From assembly GCF_028561565.1 (NCBI RefSeq), contig NZ_JAQQTE010000001.1, forward strand, positions 1,329,570-1,393,569: a DNA stretch of 64,000 bases, in the 5' to 3' direction. This DNA comes from Gilvibacter sediminis. Lineage in GTDB: Bacteria > Bacteroidota > Bacteroidia > Flavobacteriales > Flavobacteriaceae. The notes below the pieces were generated by a model that made no database searches, was not told the origin of the DNA, and saw only the letters and a program-made list of their open reading frames with translations. This document shows, in pieces, positions 1-9,044 of the stretch; position 1 is the stretch's first letter; every line of letters begins with the position of its first letter. The position numbers and the translations under genes were made by a program.

Positions 1-464
1 GTATTGTTAAAGCATTTGAGACCAGATTACCTGCTATGCATGCTTTGTTTATGCAAGGCATGGAGGTTTATAATACGGATAAAGAATTCGAATTTGTTGG
101 AGCTCGATTCCCAGAGGCGGTAAACATCTCCATTGATTATGGAATTATGGAGCAAGCCGATAACGTGCGTGTTCTGCCAGCGACCTTTGACTGGAATGAC
201 CTCGGAGCGTGGGGTGCACTCTACGATAAACTTCCTAAGGACAATGACAATAATGTAGTGGTTCGTGCCAAAGCACAACTCAATAACGCTACTGGAAATA
301 TGATCTACACTGCGGGTGAAAAGGTAGTGGTGCTCGAAGATCTGCACGATTTTATCGTCGTGGAGAAAAAAGATGTCCTTGTGGTAGTTCCAAAAGCGAA
401 AGAACAAGAAATTAAGCGTATCTTAAACCAAGTGAAAGAAAACTTCGGAACCGATTACGCATAA
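1..464 (+). CDS. manC: Mannose-1-phosphate guanylyltransferase, C-terminal part (5' truncated by window edge)
   Basis: The frame is open from base 3, so about 153 C-terminal residues are visible and the GTP-binding N-terminal core lies outside the window. The stretch FDWNDLGAWGALYDKL is the conserved late motif of GTP:mannose-1-phosphate guanylyltransferases. It is followed by a beta-rich tail ending DFIVVEKKDVLVVV and a short helix, with no room for a fused phosphomannose isomerase domain, so this is the short single-function form. The enzyme makes GDP-mannose in the cytoplasm for polysaccharide and glycan synthesis. The stop is 3 nt before the next ATG, so the two genes are probably co-transcribed. 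The family call is firm; the substrate is inferred from the family. Confidence 0.85.
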   Translation, partial: IVKAFETRLPAMHALFMQGMEVYNTDKEFEFVGARFPEAVNISIDYGIMEQADNVRVLPATFDWNDLGAWGALYDKLPKDNDNNVVVRAKAQLNNATGNMIYTAGEKVVVLEDLHDFIVVEKKDVLVVVPKAKEQEIKRILNQVKENFGTDYA

Positions 465-467
465 TTT

Positions 468-1934
468 ATGGAGCAACAATCACAGCAACCTGACGACGCC
501 AAAACTCAGGAGCAAAAAGAACATATTAGAAAAGAAGCCAAGGGGCTTTTCAAAAGTGTCCGCCAATTCGTGGTGGACATCTTTGACTTTAGGGGTGATA
601 CAGACAGAGAAACTACCGTCAATGCCGTAAAGGCAGATATTCCGTTTAAAGGGGCGACTGCTTGGATTCTGATCTGTTCCATTTTTGTGGCCTCTGTTGG
701 ACTGAATGCCAACTCTACAGCAGTAGTAATTGGAGCGATGCTTATCTCTCCTTTAATGGGTCCTATTTTAGGTATTGGACTCTCCATTGCCATTAATGAT
801 ATTGATACTCTGCGCAAGTCTTTGATCAACTTCGGAGTGATGGTGGTGCTCAGTGTGCTTACGGCCTTCCTGTTCTTCTGGCTGTTTCCGTTGCGGGAAG
901 AGACCTCAGAGCTTTTGGGAAGAACCCGACCGGATTTTAGGGATGTGCTTATTGCCTTCTTTGGAGGTCTGGCATTGATCATTGCCCGAACCAAAAAAGG
1001 GACCATCGCCAGTGTGATCTTTGGTGTAGCTATTGCCACCGCATTGATGCCACCGCTATGTACGGTAGGCTATGGTTTGGCGGAATTCATTAAAGAGAAC
1101 CCAAACGGATTGTCTTTTGCCCTGGGGGCTTTGTACCTCTTTAGTATCAACACGATATTTATCGCCTTGGCGACCTTCATTGTGGTTAAGGTGCTCGGAT
1201 TCCCAATGATCCGTTATGCCAACAGTAAGCGTCGTAAACGCATTGCGCGTTTTGCCTCAGTCGCGGCTTTGATCGTGATGTTGCCTGCGGGATATACCTT
1301 TTACAATGTGATCAAAGAGAGTCGCTTCAATGAGGCGGCCAAGAACTTTATCAATAACGAGCTCAATAGTTTGGCCAATGCCAATTATATCAAGCGTAAT
1401 GCGACCTTTGATTATAACAACGGTCAAGGGGGTTCTATTGTGATCACCACTTTTGGTCAAGACAATATACCAGAAAGCACAGAAGCTGTCTTAAGAGGGC
1501 GTTTACAGGCCTATAAACCTTTGGTTGATGCGAAGTTTGAGGTGAATCAATCGCAGTTTCAAAACGGTTTTGAAGACGAGCTGCGTTATATGGAACAATT
1601 GCGTACACGCGATTCCTTGGATTTACTCAGTCAGTCTCAAAAGATCCAATACTACGAACAAGAGTTGCTCAAGCTGCGCATGTTAGAAAGAGATCTCATT
1701 CCATTTCAAGATATCTGCGACGAGGCGCGTATCAATTATGACGCCTTAGCGAGTATTCAATATGCCAAGACTTTTGTCAATGACTTTAAAAAGATTGATA
1801 CCTTGAATGTCTTTGCGATACGTTGGAACGATTCCTTGCCTTTGGATCAACGACCGGCGTACACTAAAAGACTTACCAATTGGTTGAAATTTAAACTCAA
1901 GGCAGATACCTTAGTGGTTCAAGAATTACAATAA
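468..1934 (+). CDS. DUF389 / TIGR00341-type multispanning membrane protein
   Basis: A 488-residue protein with a charged, Gln/Lys-rich N-terminus (about 55 aa), then about six hydrophobic segments between residues 60 and 275, then a soluble C-terminal domain of about 200 residues with a coiled-coil-like stretch (around 375-410). The motif NSTAVVIGAMLISPLMGPI in the first membrane pair is the hallmark of the DUF389 (TIGR00341) family, whose function is unknown. The long C-terminal domain is typical of the Bacteroidetes version. It lies 3 nt after manC and ends at a strong terminator. No transport substrate can be read from the sequence. Confidence 0.85.
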   Translation: MEQQSQQPDDAKTQEQKEHIRKEAKGLFKSVRQFVVDIFDFRGDTDRETTVNAVKADIPFKGATAWILICSIFVASVGLNANSTAVVIGAMLISPLMGPILGIGLSIAINDIDTLRKSLINFGVMVVLSVLTAFLFFWLFPLREETSELLGRTRPDFRDVLIAFFGGLALIIARTKKGTIASVIFGVAIATALMPPLCTVGYGLAEFIKENPNGLSFALGALYLFSINTIFIALATFIVVKVLGFPMIRYANSKRRKRIARFASVAALIVMLPAGYTFYNVIKESRFNEAAKNFINNELNSLANANYIKRNATFDYNNGQGGSIVITTFGQDNIPESTEAVLRGRLQAYKPLVDAKFEVNQSQFQNGFEDELRYMEQLRTRDSLDLLSQSQKIQYYEQELLKLRMLERDLIPFQDICDEARINYDALASIQYAKTFVNDFKKIDTLNVFAIRWNDSLPLDQRPAYTKRLTNWLKFKLKADTLVVQELQ

Positions 1935-1963
1935 AAAAAAGCGCCGAAAAGGCGCTTTTTTTT
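1934..1963. terminator. Bidirectional rho-independent terminator between convergent genes
   Basis: An A-tract, a GCGCC stem (1941-1945), a GAAAA loop and a GGCGC stem (1951-1955), then an eight-base T run. Counting the A/T tracts, the stem extends to about 12 bp. It is symmetric, so it can stop the DUF389 transcript on + and the FG-GAP gene transcript on -. Confidence 0.9.
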
Positions 1964-1981
1964 GTTTTCTATCTCGAGGGC

Positions 1982-3616
1982 TTATTGCTTGATAAACTGC
2001 TTGCTTACCGCTTGGCCTTCAATCTCTAATTGGATCAAGTAAACTCCTTTATTCAATCCAGAAACATCAATACTGTTGTTTTGGTCAACAGTTGCCTCAA
2101 GTACGCGTCTGCCGTTGGTGTCGTATACAGTCACGGCAGTATCAGCTAGATTGTTCAAAGAGAATTTTAAGCTGTTTACAGCAGGGTTTGGATATACTTG
2201 CAAGCCGTTGATCTCAAAATCAGTTACCGCCAAAGGAGAGTCTCCTTCTGTGTAAACGTGCGTGGTGTTGATGTCTGGGTTCAGGTATTCGTCAACATTT
2301 CCACTAGGCCATTTGATGATCAATTTGTCAATATTTCCAGCAGTACCTAATCCGAAATGCCCCGTAAGGCTGCTCATATGGCTAAAGCCAGTTCCGGAAC
2401 GGATCTCGCGAATTTGGATTCCCCAGTCTCCGTAGATCTCGATACGAGCTCCAATTCCTTGAATATTACTTTCTACACCGACTAGTTTGGCTTTTACCCA
2501 GTTGTTGGAGTTTCCGGAGTTGATCCAAAGGTCGTTGTTACGCACAACGTCCAAGAAACCATCGTTGTTCAAATCTCCGATTCCACCTTCATCAAAAGGA
2601 AGATCATAACCGGTGAAGGTACCGTCACCGTTGTTGAGGTATAATTCACGAGCAAGCTCCGAAAAGATATCTACAAAACCGTCGTTGTTAAAATCTGCAG
2701 CTTGATTTTCCCAAGCACCAAGATCGTTCGGATTGATCCCTGTAGAGCCAATGATGTCTACAAAGTTTCCGTTTCCGTCGTTTTGCATAAAACGGTTCTG
2801 GTTAGTGTGATTTACAATAAAGGCGTCAAAGTCACCGTCATTGTCAAAGTCTTGGAATACAGTAGACCAGCTTTGCGCGTTGTCACGCATTCCAATATCT
2901 AAAGCGTTTTCTGTGAAGGTTCCATCTCCGTTGTTGGTGTACATGGCATTATCCCGGTCTGGATCACCAGCACTCGCACCACCTTTACATTTGGTCAAGA
3001 ACATATCGGTATCCCCGTCATTGTCGTAGTCTACCCAAAGAGAAGCGTAGTTTCCTGGGCGGTCCAAGGTAACGATCAGAGTTTGATCCATCACCAAGTT
3101 TCTGCTCCCGTCATTGCGGTATGGGTGTGATTCATCAACATCGTGACAAACAAAGGCATCCAAGTCTCCATCGTTATCAATATCGATTACATTAGAGCGC
3201 TGTGAAAAGATATACGTACTATCACTGTTGTCATAAGTGAATCCGCTAATCGTGGTTCCGTCTGTTGAATCCGCATATAAGAAGGACGCACGGTTTCCGT
3301 TACCCAAAACAAGGTCGGTAAAACCATCTCCGTCAATATCTCCAGCCGCAATACTCCAAGTTGGAGGAGAGGCGATACTCATGGAGAAAAATTGTGAGGT
3401 AAAAGTTCCGTCAGGATTCTGGAAGTCAATTCCAACACCTCCGCCAGAAACACGGACGTAATCGTCTAGGTTATCGCCGTTCATATCAACAGCAGTTTCC
3501 GAACCTGAGGTAGGGTAAGACGCGATCAGATCGTCTTCATTGGTAAAGCTAACAGTTTGAGAATACATGGTTGCAACAGCCAAAAGAGCAGCTGCGCAGA
3601 GCGTAATTTTTTTCAT
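1982..3616 (-). CDS. Secreted FG-GAP/VCBS repeat protein with ASPIC/UnbV domain and type IX secretion tail
   Basis: 544 residues. An N-terminal signal peptide (MKKITLCAAALLAVATMYSQ) is followed by repeated Asp-rich calcium-binding-like loops (DIDGDGFTDLV, DYDNDGDTDMF, DFDNDGDFDAF, DFNNDGFVDIF), as in FG-GAP beta-propeller blades, up to about residue 365. Next comes an ASPIC/UnbV-type segment ending in LIIKWPSGNVDEY. The last 75 residues form a type A Por sorting domain (LQVYPNPAVNSLKF, then GLNKGVYLIQLEI and a Lys-rich end). The protein should be exported by Sec, crossed through the outer membrane by T9SS, and anchored or released. Its ligand is unknown. It stands alone between a terminator and the ABC pair. 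Confidence 0.9.
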   Translation of the reverse strand: MKKITLCAAALLAVATMYSQTVSFTNEDDLIASYPTSGSETAVDMNGDNLDDYVRVSGGGVGIDFQNPDGTFTSQFFSMSIASPPTWSIAAGDIDGDGFTDLVLGNGNRASFLYADSTDGTTISGFTYDNSDSTYIFSQRSNVIDIDNDGDLDAFVCHDVDESHPYRNDGSRNLVMDQTLIVTLDRPGNYASLWVDYDNDGDTDMFLTKCKGGASAGDPDRDNAMYTNNGDGTFTENALDIGMRDNAQSWSTVFQDFDNDGDFDAFIVNHTNQNRFMQNDGNGNFVDIIGSTGINPNDLGAWENQAADFNNDGFVDIFSELARELYLNNGDGTFTGYDLPFDEGGIGDLNNDGFLDVVRNNDLWINSGNSNNWVKAKLVGVESNIQGIGARIEIYGDWGIQIREIRSGTGFSHMSSLTGHFGLGTAGNIDKLIIKWPSGNVDEYLNPDINTTHVYTEGDSPLAVTDFEINGLQVYPNPAVNSLKFSLNNLADTAVTVYDTNGRRVLEATVDQNNSIDVSGLNKGVYLIQLEIEGQAVSKQFIKQ

Positions 3617-3668
3617 ATTATCTTTTTAGAGGCTTAAATGTACTGTTTTTCTGGAACTTGACTCCGGT

Positions 3669-4442
3669 TTATCTGGGAGCATTTTCCTTGAGCTGTACTT
3701 CTCGGATCTTTTTGAAGAGGTTGGACGAATACACAAAATTGGTCACGTCCTTGTTATCGGTTTTAAAGATCTCGTTGTTGGAACCTTGCCAAACCAGGTT
3801 TCCAAACTGCAGAAAACAGATTTTTTCACCGATCTCCATTACGGAGTTCATGTCGTGGGAGTTGATCACGGTGGTGATATTGAATTCACGGGTGATCTCT
3901 TGAATGAGGTTGTCTATGAGGATGGAAGTACGCGGATCAAGTCCAGAATTGGGCTCATCGCAAAAAAGGTACTTCGGGTTGTTGACTATAGCGCGGGCAA
4001 TGGCTACACGTTTTTGCATCCCTCCAGAGATCTCTGAGGGGAATTTTTTATTGACGTTTTCCAGGTTGACACGAGCCAGTACAGTGTTTACACGGTCTAA
4101 GAGTTCATCCTTCTTTTTATTACTGAACATGCGCAGGGGAAACATCACGTTTTCCTCTACAGTCATGGAATCAAAAAGTGCGCTGCCTTGAAAGACCATC
4201 CCGATGTCTTCTCTCAGGTCGCGTTTTTCGTCGTCATTCATGTCTTGAATGGCCTTGTCTTGAAAAAAGATCTTTCCTTTCTCCGGAGTGAATAATCCTA
4301 AGAGACATTTTAAGAAGACCGTTTTTCCAGATCCGCTGGAACCGATAATCAAGTTGGTCTTACCCTGTTCAAAGGTTGTGCTGATTCCTTTTAGAATTTC
4401 CTCAGACCCAAAGCTCTTATGTAATCCTTCTACGCGTATCAT
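3669..4442 (-). CDS. ABC transporter ATP-binding protein, MlaF-like (phospholipid/lipid transport)
   Basis: 257 residues with Walker A GSSGSGKT, Q-loop (GMVFQGSALFDSMTVEENV), signature ISGGMQKRVAIARA, Walker B YLFCDEPNSGLDP and switch His (NSHD). NSGLDP and the SALFDSMTV segment are typical of MlaF-type ATPases that drive lipid transfer between the membranes. The start is placed at 4442 (MIRVEGLHKSFG), where the ATG shares its A with the TAA stop of the upstream permease. A longer frame to 4502 would run inside the permease gene. It forms a translationally coupled pair with the permease. No MCE-domain (MlaD) gene is adjacent, so the full complex must be completed elsewhere. Confidence 0.88.
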   Translation of the reverse strand: MIRVEGLHKSFGSEEILKGISTTFEQGKTNLIIGSSGSGKTVFLKCLLGLFTPEKGKIFFQDKAIQDMNDDEKRDLREDIGMVFQGSALFDSMTVEENVMFPLRMFSNKKKDELLDRVNTVLARVNLENVNKKFPSEISGGMQKRVAIARAIVNNPKYLFCDEPNSGLDPRTSILIDNLIQEITREFNITTVINSHDMNSVMEIGEKICFLQFGNLVWQGSNNEIFKTDNKDVTNFVYSSNLFKKIREVQLKENAPR

Positions 4443-5188
4443 TAGCTCAGTAACATTTGGGTGATTAAATAATTCATCAGAATGATCAATACCGAGGTCC
4501 AAACAAAAGAGTTGGTGTTGGCTTTACCTACTTCCAAGGCTCCACCTTTCATGAAGTATCCTTGCCAAGAAGGAACAGTAGCTAGTATGAAGGAGAATAC
4601 AAAGGTTTTGATAAACGCATAGGTCACGTGGAATGGGGTAAAGTCCGATTGCAGCCCTTGAATAAAGGCGTCGCTTGTGCTGAATCCACCGTAAACTCCG
4701 GCAACCCATCCACCAACAATACCGATGAACATAGAAATACCAATGACCAGTGGGAAGAACATAAGCGCTATGATCTTTGGGAAGACCAAGTAATTCAAGG
4801 AATTGATCCCCATAACTTCTAAGGCGTCTATCTGTTCGGTAACACGCATAGATCCAATACTCGAGGTAATTGCAGATCCTACCTTACCTGCCATAATGAT
4901 GGCCATAAACGTAGGGGAGAACTCCAAGATGATGGATTGTCGTGTTGCGAAACCAACCAAATAGGCTGGGATCAAAGGGTTGGAAATATTCAATGCCGTT
5001 TGAATAGCCACTACGCCGCCCACAAAAAAGGAAATGAATCCAACAATACCCAAGGAATTGATCACCAGTTCGTCTACCTCTTTTAGAATGAGGTCACGCA
5101 GTACAGAGGCCTTAGTAGGCCTGCTAAATACACCGCGTAGCATAATAAAATACGAGCCGATGTCTGCTAAATACTTCTTTGGATTCAT
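4442..5188 (-). CDS. MlaE-family ABC transporter permease
   Basis: 248 residues with five or six hydrophobic segments. Motifs of the MlaE/DUF140 family are visible: GFISFFVGGVVAIQ near residue 55, EFSPTFMAIIMAGKVGSAI near 90, and EQIDALEVMGINSLNYLVFPK near 120, the last being the coupling region for the ATPase. It is a predicted inner-membrane permease for phospholipid or related lipid traffic to or from the outer membrane. Its stop overlaps the start of the ATPase by one base, which supports a stoichiometric pair. Confidence 0.9.
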   Translation of the reverse strand: MNPKKYLADIGSYFIMLRGVFSRPTKASVLRDLILKEVDELVINSLGIVGFISFFVGGVVAIQTALNISNPLIPAYLVGFATRQSIILEFSPTFMAIIMAGKVGSAITSSIGSMRVTEQIDALEVMGINSLNYLVFPKIIALMFFPLVIGISMFIGIVGGWVAGVYGGFSTSDAFIQGLQSDFTPFHVTYAFIKTFVFSFILATVPSWQGYFMKGGALEVGKANTNSFVWTSVLIILMNYLITQMLLS

Positions 5189-5234
5189 CTATAAGCGAAG
5201 GTACTAATTATTTAGGCGTAAAGACAGCCGCTTT

Positions 5235-6314
5235 CTATTTTAGCGCTGCAGCGATCTTGTGAAAGATATCTGTGTTCTCATAGATACCTGTGAAGTTCTC
5301 AGCGCCTGGGCCAAAGGCCAAAACAGGGATCATAGTCGCTGAATGTCCTCCGGTAGAAAAGCTCGGAGCAATACTGTTGTAATTGCCTTCATTAGCAGCT
5401 AAAGTAAATCCGCCAGTTTCGTGATCTGCCGTTACTATGACCAAGGTCTCACCATCCTTCTGCGCGTAGTCCAATACAGCGCCTAAGGTGTTGTCAAAGT
5501 CCAACATTTCTCCTATTAGATAATCTGCATCATTATCATGGCCGCCCCAATCTATCTGTGAGCCTTCTATCATTAAAAAGTAACCGTTCTCATTCTGAGA
5601 CAAACATTCAATACCTTTTAAACTGGCTTGGGTTAAGAAATCTCCACGGCCTTCAATGAACTTAGGCAGTGCGTTAGAAGCAGCAAAGATCCCCATCTTT
5701 TCTGTTGTGGCTGATGGAATGGCCGTGGTGTCAATCACAAAGCCTTTGTTTTTTAATTCACTCAATAGGTCTTGCTCATCACTGCGTTGATTGAAATACT
5801 TGAGTCCGCCTCCGGCAAAGTAGTTCAACTCAGATTCAACAAGATCTAAAGCAATGTCTTCATGCATGTTTCTAGAAACAACGTGCGCATAAAAACTAGC
5901 TGGTGTAGCATGAGTGATGGTTGAGGTAGCTACAACGCCGCTACTCATGTTTTGTTTTACCAGCATTTCTGGAAGATTCTCTATAGCTGTGCTATCGCTG
6001 GCCACACCAATGGCGCCGTTGTATGATTTTGCGCCGCAGGCAAAGGCAGTAGCCCCAGCCGCAGAATCTGTGATCAATTGGGCAGAAGAGGAAGTTTTGA
6101 TGAGGCCTACTACGGGGAATCGTTCCAGGTTTGGAGTTCCTTCTTTGTAGAATTGTGCTGAAGACATCTGACTCAGCCCCATCCCGTCTCCGATTAATAA
6201 GATCACATTCTTAGGACCTTTAGGTTCTGAGCTAAGGGTAGCTTCTTTTTTAGATTCTTGATTTTGACAACTCAAAAGCAGTACGCTTAAGAGCAGGTAG
6301 CCCAATAATTTCAT
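5235..6314 (-). CDS. Alkaline phosphatase, lipoprotein form
   Basis: 359 residues. The N-terminus MKLLGYLLLSVLLLSCQNQE is a lipoprotein signal with Cys at 16. The metal and catalytic motifs of the alkaline phosphatase superfamily are present in order: LIGDGMGLSQ (Asp metal ligand), TDSAAGATAFACG (nucleophile Ser), the HDNDAD region (metal ligands), VTADHETGGF (Asp-His ligands) and STGGHSA (last His). It is shorter than E. coli PhoA (471 aa), lacking some crown insertions, as many Bacteroidetes enzymes do. It is expected to be lipid-anchored facing the periplasm or surface and to release phosphate from monoesters. No Pho box could be recognised upstream. Confidence 0.92.
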   Translation of the reverse strand: MKLLGYLLLSVLLLSCQNQESKKEATLSSEPKGPKNVILLIGDGMGLSQMSSAQFYKEGTPNLERFPVVGLIKTSSSAQLITDSAAGATAFACGAKSYNGAIGVASDSTAIENLPEMLVKQNMSSGVVATSTITHATPASFYAHVVSRNMHEDIALDLVESELNYFAGGGLKYFNQRSDEQDLLSELKNKGFVIDTTAIPSATTEKMGIFAASNALPKFIEGRGDFLTQASLKGIECLSQNENGYFLMIEGSQIDWGGHDNDADYLIGEMLDFDNTLGAVLDYAQKDGETLVIVTADHETGGFTLAANEGNYNSIAPSFSTGGHSATMIPVLAFGPGAENFTGIYENTDIFHKIAAALK

Positions 6315-6363
6315 GTCTAAGATTTTTGTAAAAATACAAATACCCTAGCAGCTAGAAGTATCG

Positions 6364-7221
6364 CTAGCGACCAATTAACTTTTGGGTAATACTGCGGTAG
6401 CGTTGTTTGCGCATAAAGGCTCCTTGTGGTTTGTCCAGTAAAAAGGAATCCCCGCGCATCCACGCCTTGAAATACCCAATGATGGTGTTAAAAAAGAAGG
6501 CTGCACTCTTTTTGCGAATTGCCATCTTTAAACTCGCTATGACTGTCAGCAGTAAACGATACCGCATGCGGTAAAATGCTTGTCCTTGTTTGTAACGGGC
6601 TTTCTTATTATAGGTTTGCCCAGTGGGCTTGAGGTGTTTTACAGCCAATTCCTCTAAGGTAACTACCTGCCAACCGTAGTATTTGGTCAGTAGTTCGTCA
6701 ACGGTGTCCCAGCCCATGGCCTCTACCAAACCACCAATTTGTTCAAAACAGGCTTTTCGATAGGCTTTTAAGGCTCCGCGGATGTGGTCCTTGCTGGTCA
6801 GGTTCTCCAACACCCAATCTCCTTTATCAAGAATGTGGCAAAAACCACCCACCATCCCGATCTTGGGGTTGGATTCAAAAGTGGTTTTGTGCAATGCCAG
6901 ATAGTTTGAAGGAAAAATGAGATCTGCATCATATTTACAGATGATATCTACTTCTGGGTCCAGCTGTTGTAAGCCAAAGTTAAAAGCTGCAATAACCTTG
7001 GAGCCGGGCAGGTGTCCTTCTTGTAGGCTGGGTTTTTGTATCAGTTTTAACTGCGGATGGGATTGAGCGTACTCAGATACGATGCTGGGGGTCTCATCCG
7101 TTGATCCATCATCAACCACAATGATCTGCGCTGCGCCGTAGCTTTGATTCAAGAGAGAATCCAAGGTCTGGCCAATGTGATCAGCTTCATTATGTGCAGG
7201 GATGATAATGCCAAATTTCAT
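6364..7221 (-). CDS. Family 2 glycosyltransferase
   Basis: 285 residues. A GT-A fold start (MKFGIIIPAHNEADHIGQTL) is followed by IIVVDDGSTDET and then the DXD-like metal site in CKYDADLIFPSNYL near residue 120. The segment GALKAYRKACFEQIGGL, followed by MGWDTVDELLTKYYGW, is usual for GT2 enzymes that check an acceptor loop. There is no membrane anchor; the C-terminus is basic. It lies downstream of a methyltransferase and a KASIII-like synthase on the same strand, so a role in a glycolipid or small glycan is possible. Donor and acceptor cannot be read from the sequence. Confidence 0.88.
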   Translation of the reverse strand: MKFGIIIPAHNEADHIGQTLDSLLNQSYGAAQIIVVDDGSTDETPSIVSEYAQSHPQLKLIQKPSLQEGHLPGSKVIAAFNFGLQQLDPEVDIICKYDADLIFPSNYLALHKTTFESNPKIGMVGGFCHILDKGDWVLENLTSKDHIRGALKAYRKACFEQIGGLVEAMGWDTVDELLTKYYGWQVVTLEELAVKHLKPTGQTYNKKARYKQGQAFYRMRYRLLLTVIASLKMAIRKKSAAFFFNTIIGYFKAWMRGDSFLLDKPQGAFMRKQRYRSITQKLIGR

Positions 7222-7278
7222 CAGAAGTAGCTTTTACTGCTGAAAGCGAAAGTAAAGAAAAACCAGAACAAGTCTGTC

Positions 7279-7824
7279 TTAATAATTGCCTACTTGTCCT
7301 TTGGAGGGGCGTTGCGCATACACCAAATAGTAACGTGGCGTAAAGCGTCTTAAAAAAGGCCGTATCCCGATCTTTTTGGTCGGATTGGTGAACTTCTGGC
7401 GTTTGGTGATCTGCCAACCTGCTTTTTCCAACAGCCAATCAAACTGCCAATCTTCAAACTCGTGATAGTGGCGGTCGCGCTCGTCAGTCTTGCTTTGGTA
7501 CGCACTGGCAAACCAAAGTTTAAGCGGTACAGAAGCCACTAAGTAATTTGCGGAAGATTCTTGCAGCAGGGTAAAGGGAGCCACCAAATGTTCTAAGATC
7601 TCAAAGGCCGTAAGCACTTCACGGTCGGTGTTCTTTACTGCGGAAACGTCCAGGTCAAGATCTTCACCAGTGGTGTTTTCAACGTCATAACCGGCTTCCG
7701 TCATATAGGCAGTAAACGGATTGGTCACCCCGAGATCTAAAATCTTTTTATCTGTAGGGACAACCTCCTTTAAAAAATCTAAAGTGAGCTGATAGCGCTT
7801 CTTAGGAAGCTTGCCGTCGTACAT
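7279..7824 (-). CDS. Small SAM-dependent methyltransferase (class I like)
   Basis: 181 residues. The segment KKILDLGVTNPFTAYM near residue 28 is a modified motif I (a DLG-x-N loop instead of the usual E-x-G-x-G), followed by an acidic segment (TGEDLDLDVSAV) and by LTAFEILEHLVAPFTLL, which matches the post-motif II pattern of Ubie/Methyltransf_11-type proteins. The protein is shorter than most class I enzymes (about 200-250 aa) and has a basic C-terminus (PTKKIGIRPFLRRFTPRYY). It begins 3 nt after the KASIII-like gene. The methyl acceptor is unknown. Confidence 0.75.
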   Translation of the reverse strand: MYDGKLPKKRYQLTLDFLKEVVPTDKKILDLGVTNPFTAYMTEAGYDVENTTGEDLDLDVSAVKNTDREVLTAFEILEHLVAPFTLLQESSANYLVASVPLKLWFASAYQSKTDERDRHYHEFEDWQFDWLLEKAGWQITKRQKFTNPTKKIGIRPFLRRFTPRYYLVYAQRPSKGQVGNY

Positions 7825-7827
7825 AGA

Positions 7828-8889
7828 CTAGATTTGGTAAGCGATTGCGTTAATATGCATTCCGGCACCTACACTGGCAAACATGATCACATCGCCGCTG
7901 TTGAGTTGGTGCTCTTCCATTTGTCCTTTGCGAACCATATCAAAAAGGGTAGGTACCGTTGCTACGGAACTGTTGCCCAATTTGTGAATGCTCATCGGCA
8001 TAATTCCTTCTGGAATATCTGCTTTGTAAAGACGATAGAGTCGTTTTAGAATAGCCTCATCCATCTTTTCATTGGCTTGATGGATAAAGATCTTCTTCAC
8101 TTGCTCAATACCAACTCCAGCCTCATCCAAACAGGCTTTCATGGCATTAGGTACATTGGTCAATGCAAATTCATAGATCTTACGTCCGTCCATTTTAATG
8201 TAACGCGTATCGGGACACAGGTCTTTGTTGTATGATTTTCCGAAGTACAAGAAATAGGCTTCGTCATAAGTAAAACTGGCCGTTTTGTGACCGAGGATAC
8301 CTCCCGTAGCAGCTTCATCAACTTCAACAATAGAAGCTCCGGCACCGTCCGAATAGATCATTGAATCTCTGTCGTGTTTGTCTACTACTCGAGATAAGGT
8401 CTCTGCTCCAATTACCAAACAACGCTTTGCCATTCCGGCTCTAATAAACGCTTGGGCTTGAATCATTCCTTCAACCCATCCTGGGCAACCAAAGAGAATA
8501 TCGTAAGCCACACAGTTTGGATTCTTGATGCGCAAACTGTGTTTAACACGAGAAGCCAAACTCGGTAAAATATCACTTTGAATGGCGTTGTGTTTTACGT
8601 CCCCAAAATTATGGGCAACGATTATATAGTCTAATGTTTCTGGATCAATTTTGGCGTCTTCAATGGCTTTTTCTGCCGCGAAGAAACCAATGTCAGAAGC
8701 AGTTAAATGGTTCTTGACATATCGGCGTTCACCAATACCGGTAATGCCTTTAAATTTTTCTATGATGACTTCATTCGGATGTGAGAAGGGAGCTCCGTTG
8801 CTGTCTAGAAACTCATGTTTATCAAAGTCTTCATTCTTCTCAACGCTACTCGGGATGTAGCTGCCTGTACCTGTGATTTTGATGCTCAT
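7828..8889 (-). CDS. 3-oxoacyl-ACP synthase III family protein (FabH-like)
   Basis: 353 residues with the thiolase fold of KASIII. The catalytic triad is visible: Cys in DILFGCPGWVEGMIQ, His in KKIFIHQANEKM, and Asn in HKLGNSSVATVP. Family motifs GIGERRYV and GDVIMFASVGAGMHINAIAY (near the C-terminus) are also present. FabH condenses acyl-CoA with malonyl-ACP to start fatty acid synthesis. This copy is not in a fab cluster but heads a run with a methyltransferase and a glycosyltransferase, so it may be a dedicated paralogue making a special acyl chain. Length is slightly above E. coli FabH (317 aa). Confidence 0.88.
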   Translation of the reverse strand: MSIKITGTGSYIPSSVEKNEDFDKHEFLDSNGAPFSHPNEVIIEKFKGITGIGERRYVKNHLTASDIGFFAAEKAIEDAKIDPETLDYIIVAHNFGDVKHNAIQSDILPSLASRVKHSLRIKNPNCVAYDILFGCPGWVEGMIQAQAFIRAGMAKRCLVIGAETLSRVVDKHDRDSMIYSDGAGASIVEVDEAATGGILGHKTASFTYDEAYFLYFGKSYNKDLCPDTRYIKMDGRKIYEFALTNVPNAMKACLDEAGVGIEQVKKIFIHQANEKMDEAILKRLYRLYKADIPEGIMPMSIHKLGNSSVATVPTLFDMVRKGQMEEHQLNSGDVIMFASVGAGMHINAIAYQI

Positions 8890-8960
8890 TCTGGTTGTGT
8901 TGCTTTTTGCAATTCGGCTAAACTAAAACATATAACGCACAATTCCTGAAAATTATGCAA

Positions 8961-9000
8961 AAGGCCGAAATTTTTGCCATATCTGCAAAAAACCGGCCTT
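8961..9000 (-). terminator. Probable terminator downstream of gcvP
   Basis: A long interrupted hairpin: AAGGCCG (8961-8967) pairs with CGGCCTT (8994-9000), and TTTTTGC (8971-8977) pairs with GCAAAAA (8985-8991). Read on the minus strand, the stem ends in a short TTTT run just after the gcvP stop and before the KASIII-like gene. The T run is short, so efficiency is uncertain. Confidence 0.55.
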
Positions 9001-9044
9001 GGTGTTGTAAAAATAAAACTTTTTTAAGGAAATATTCAAATTCC

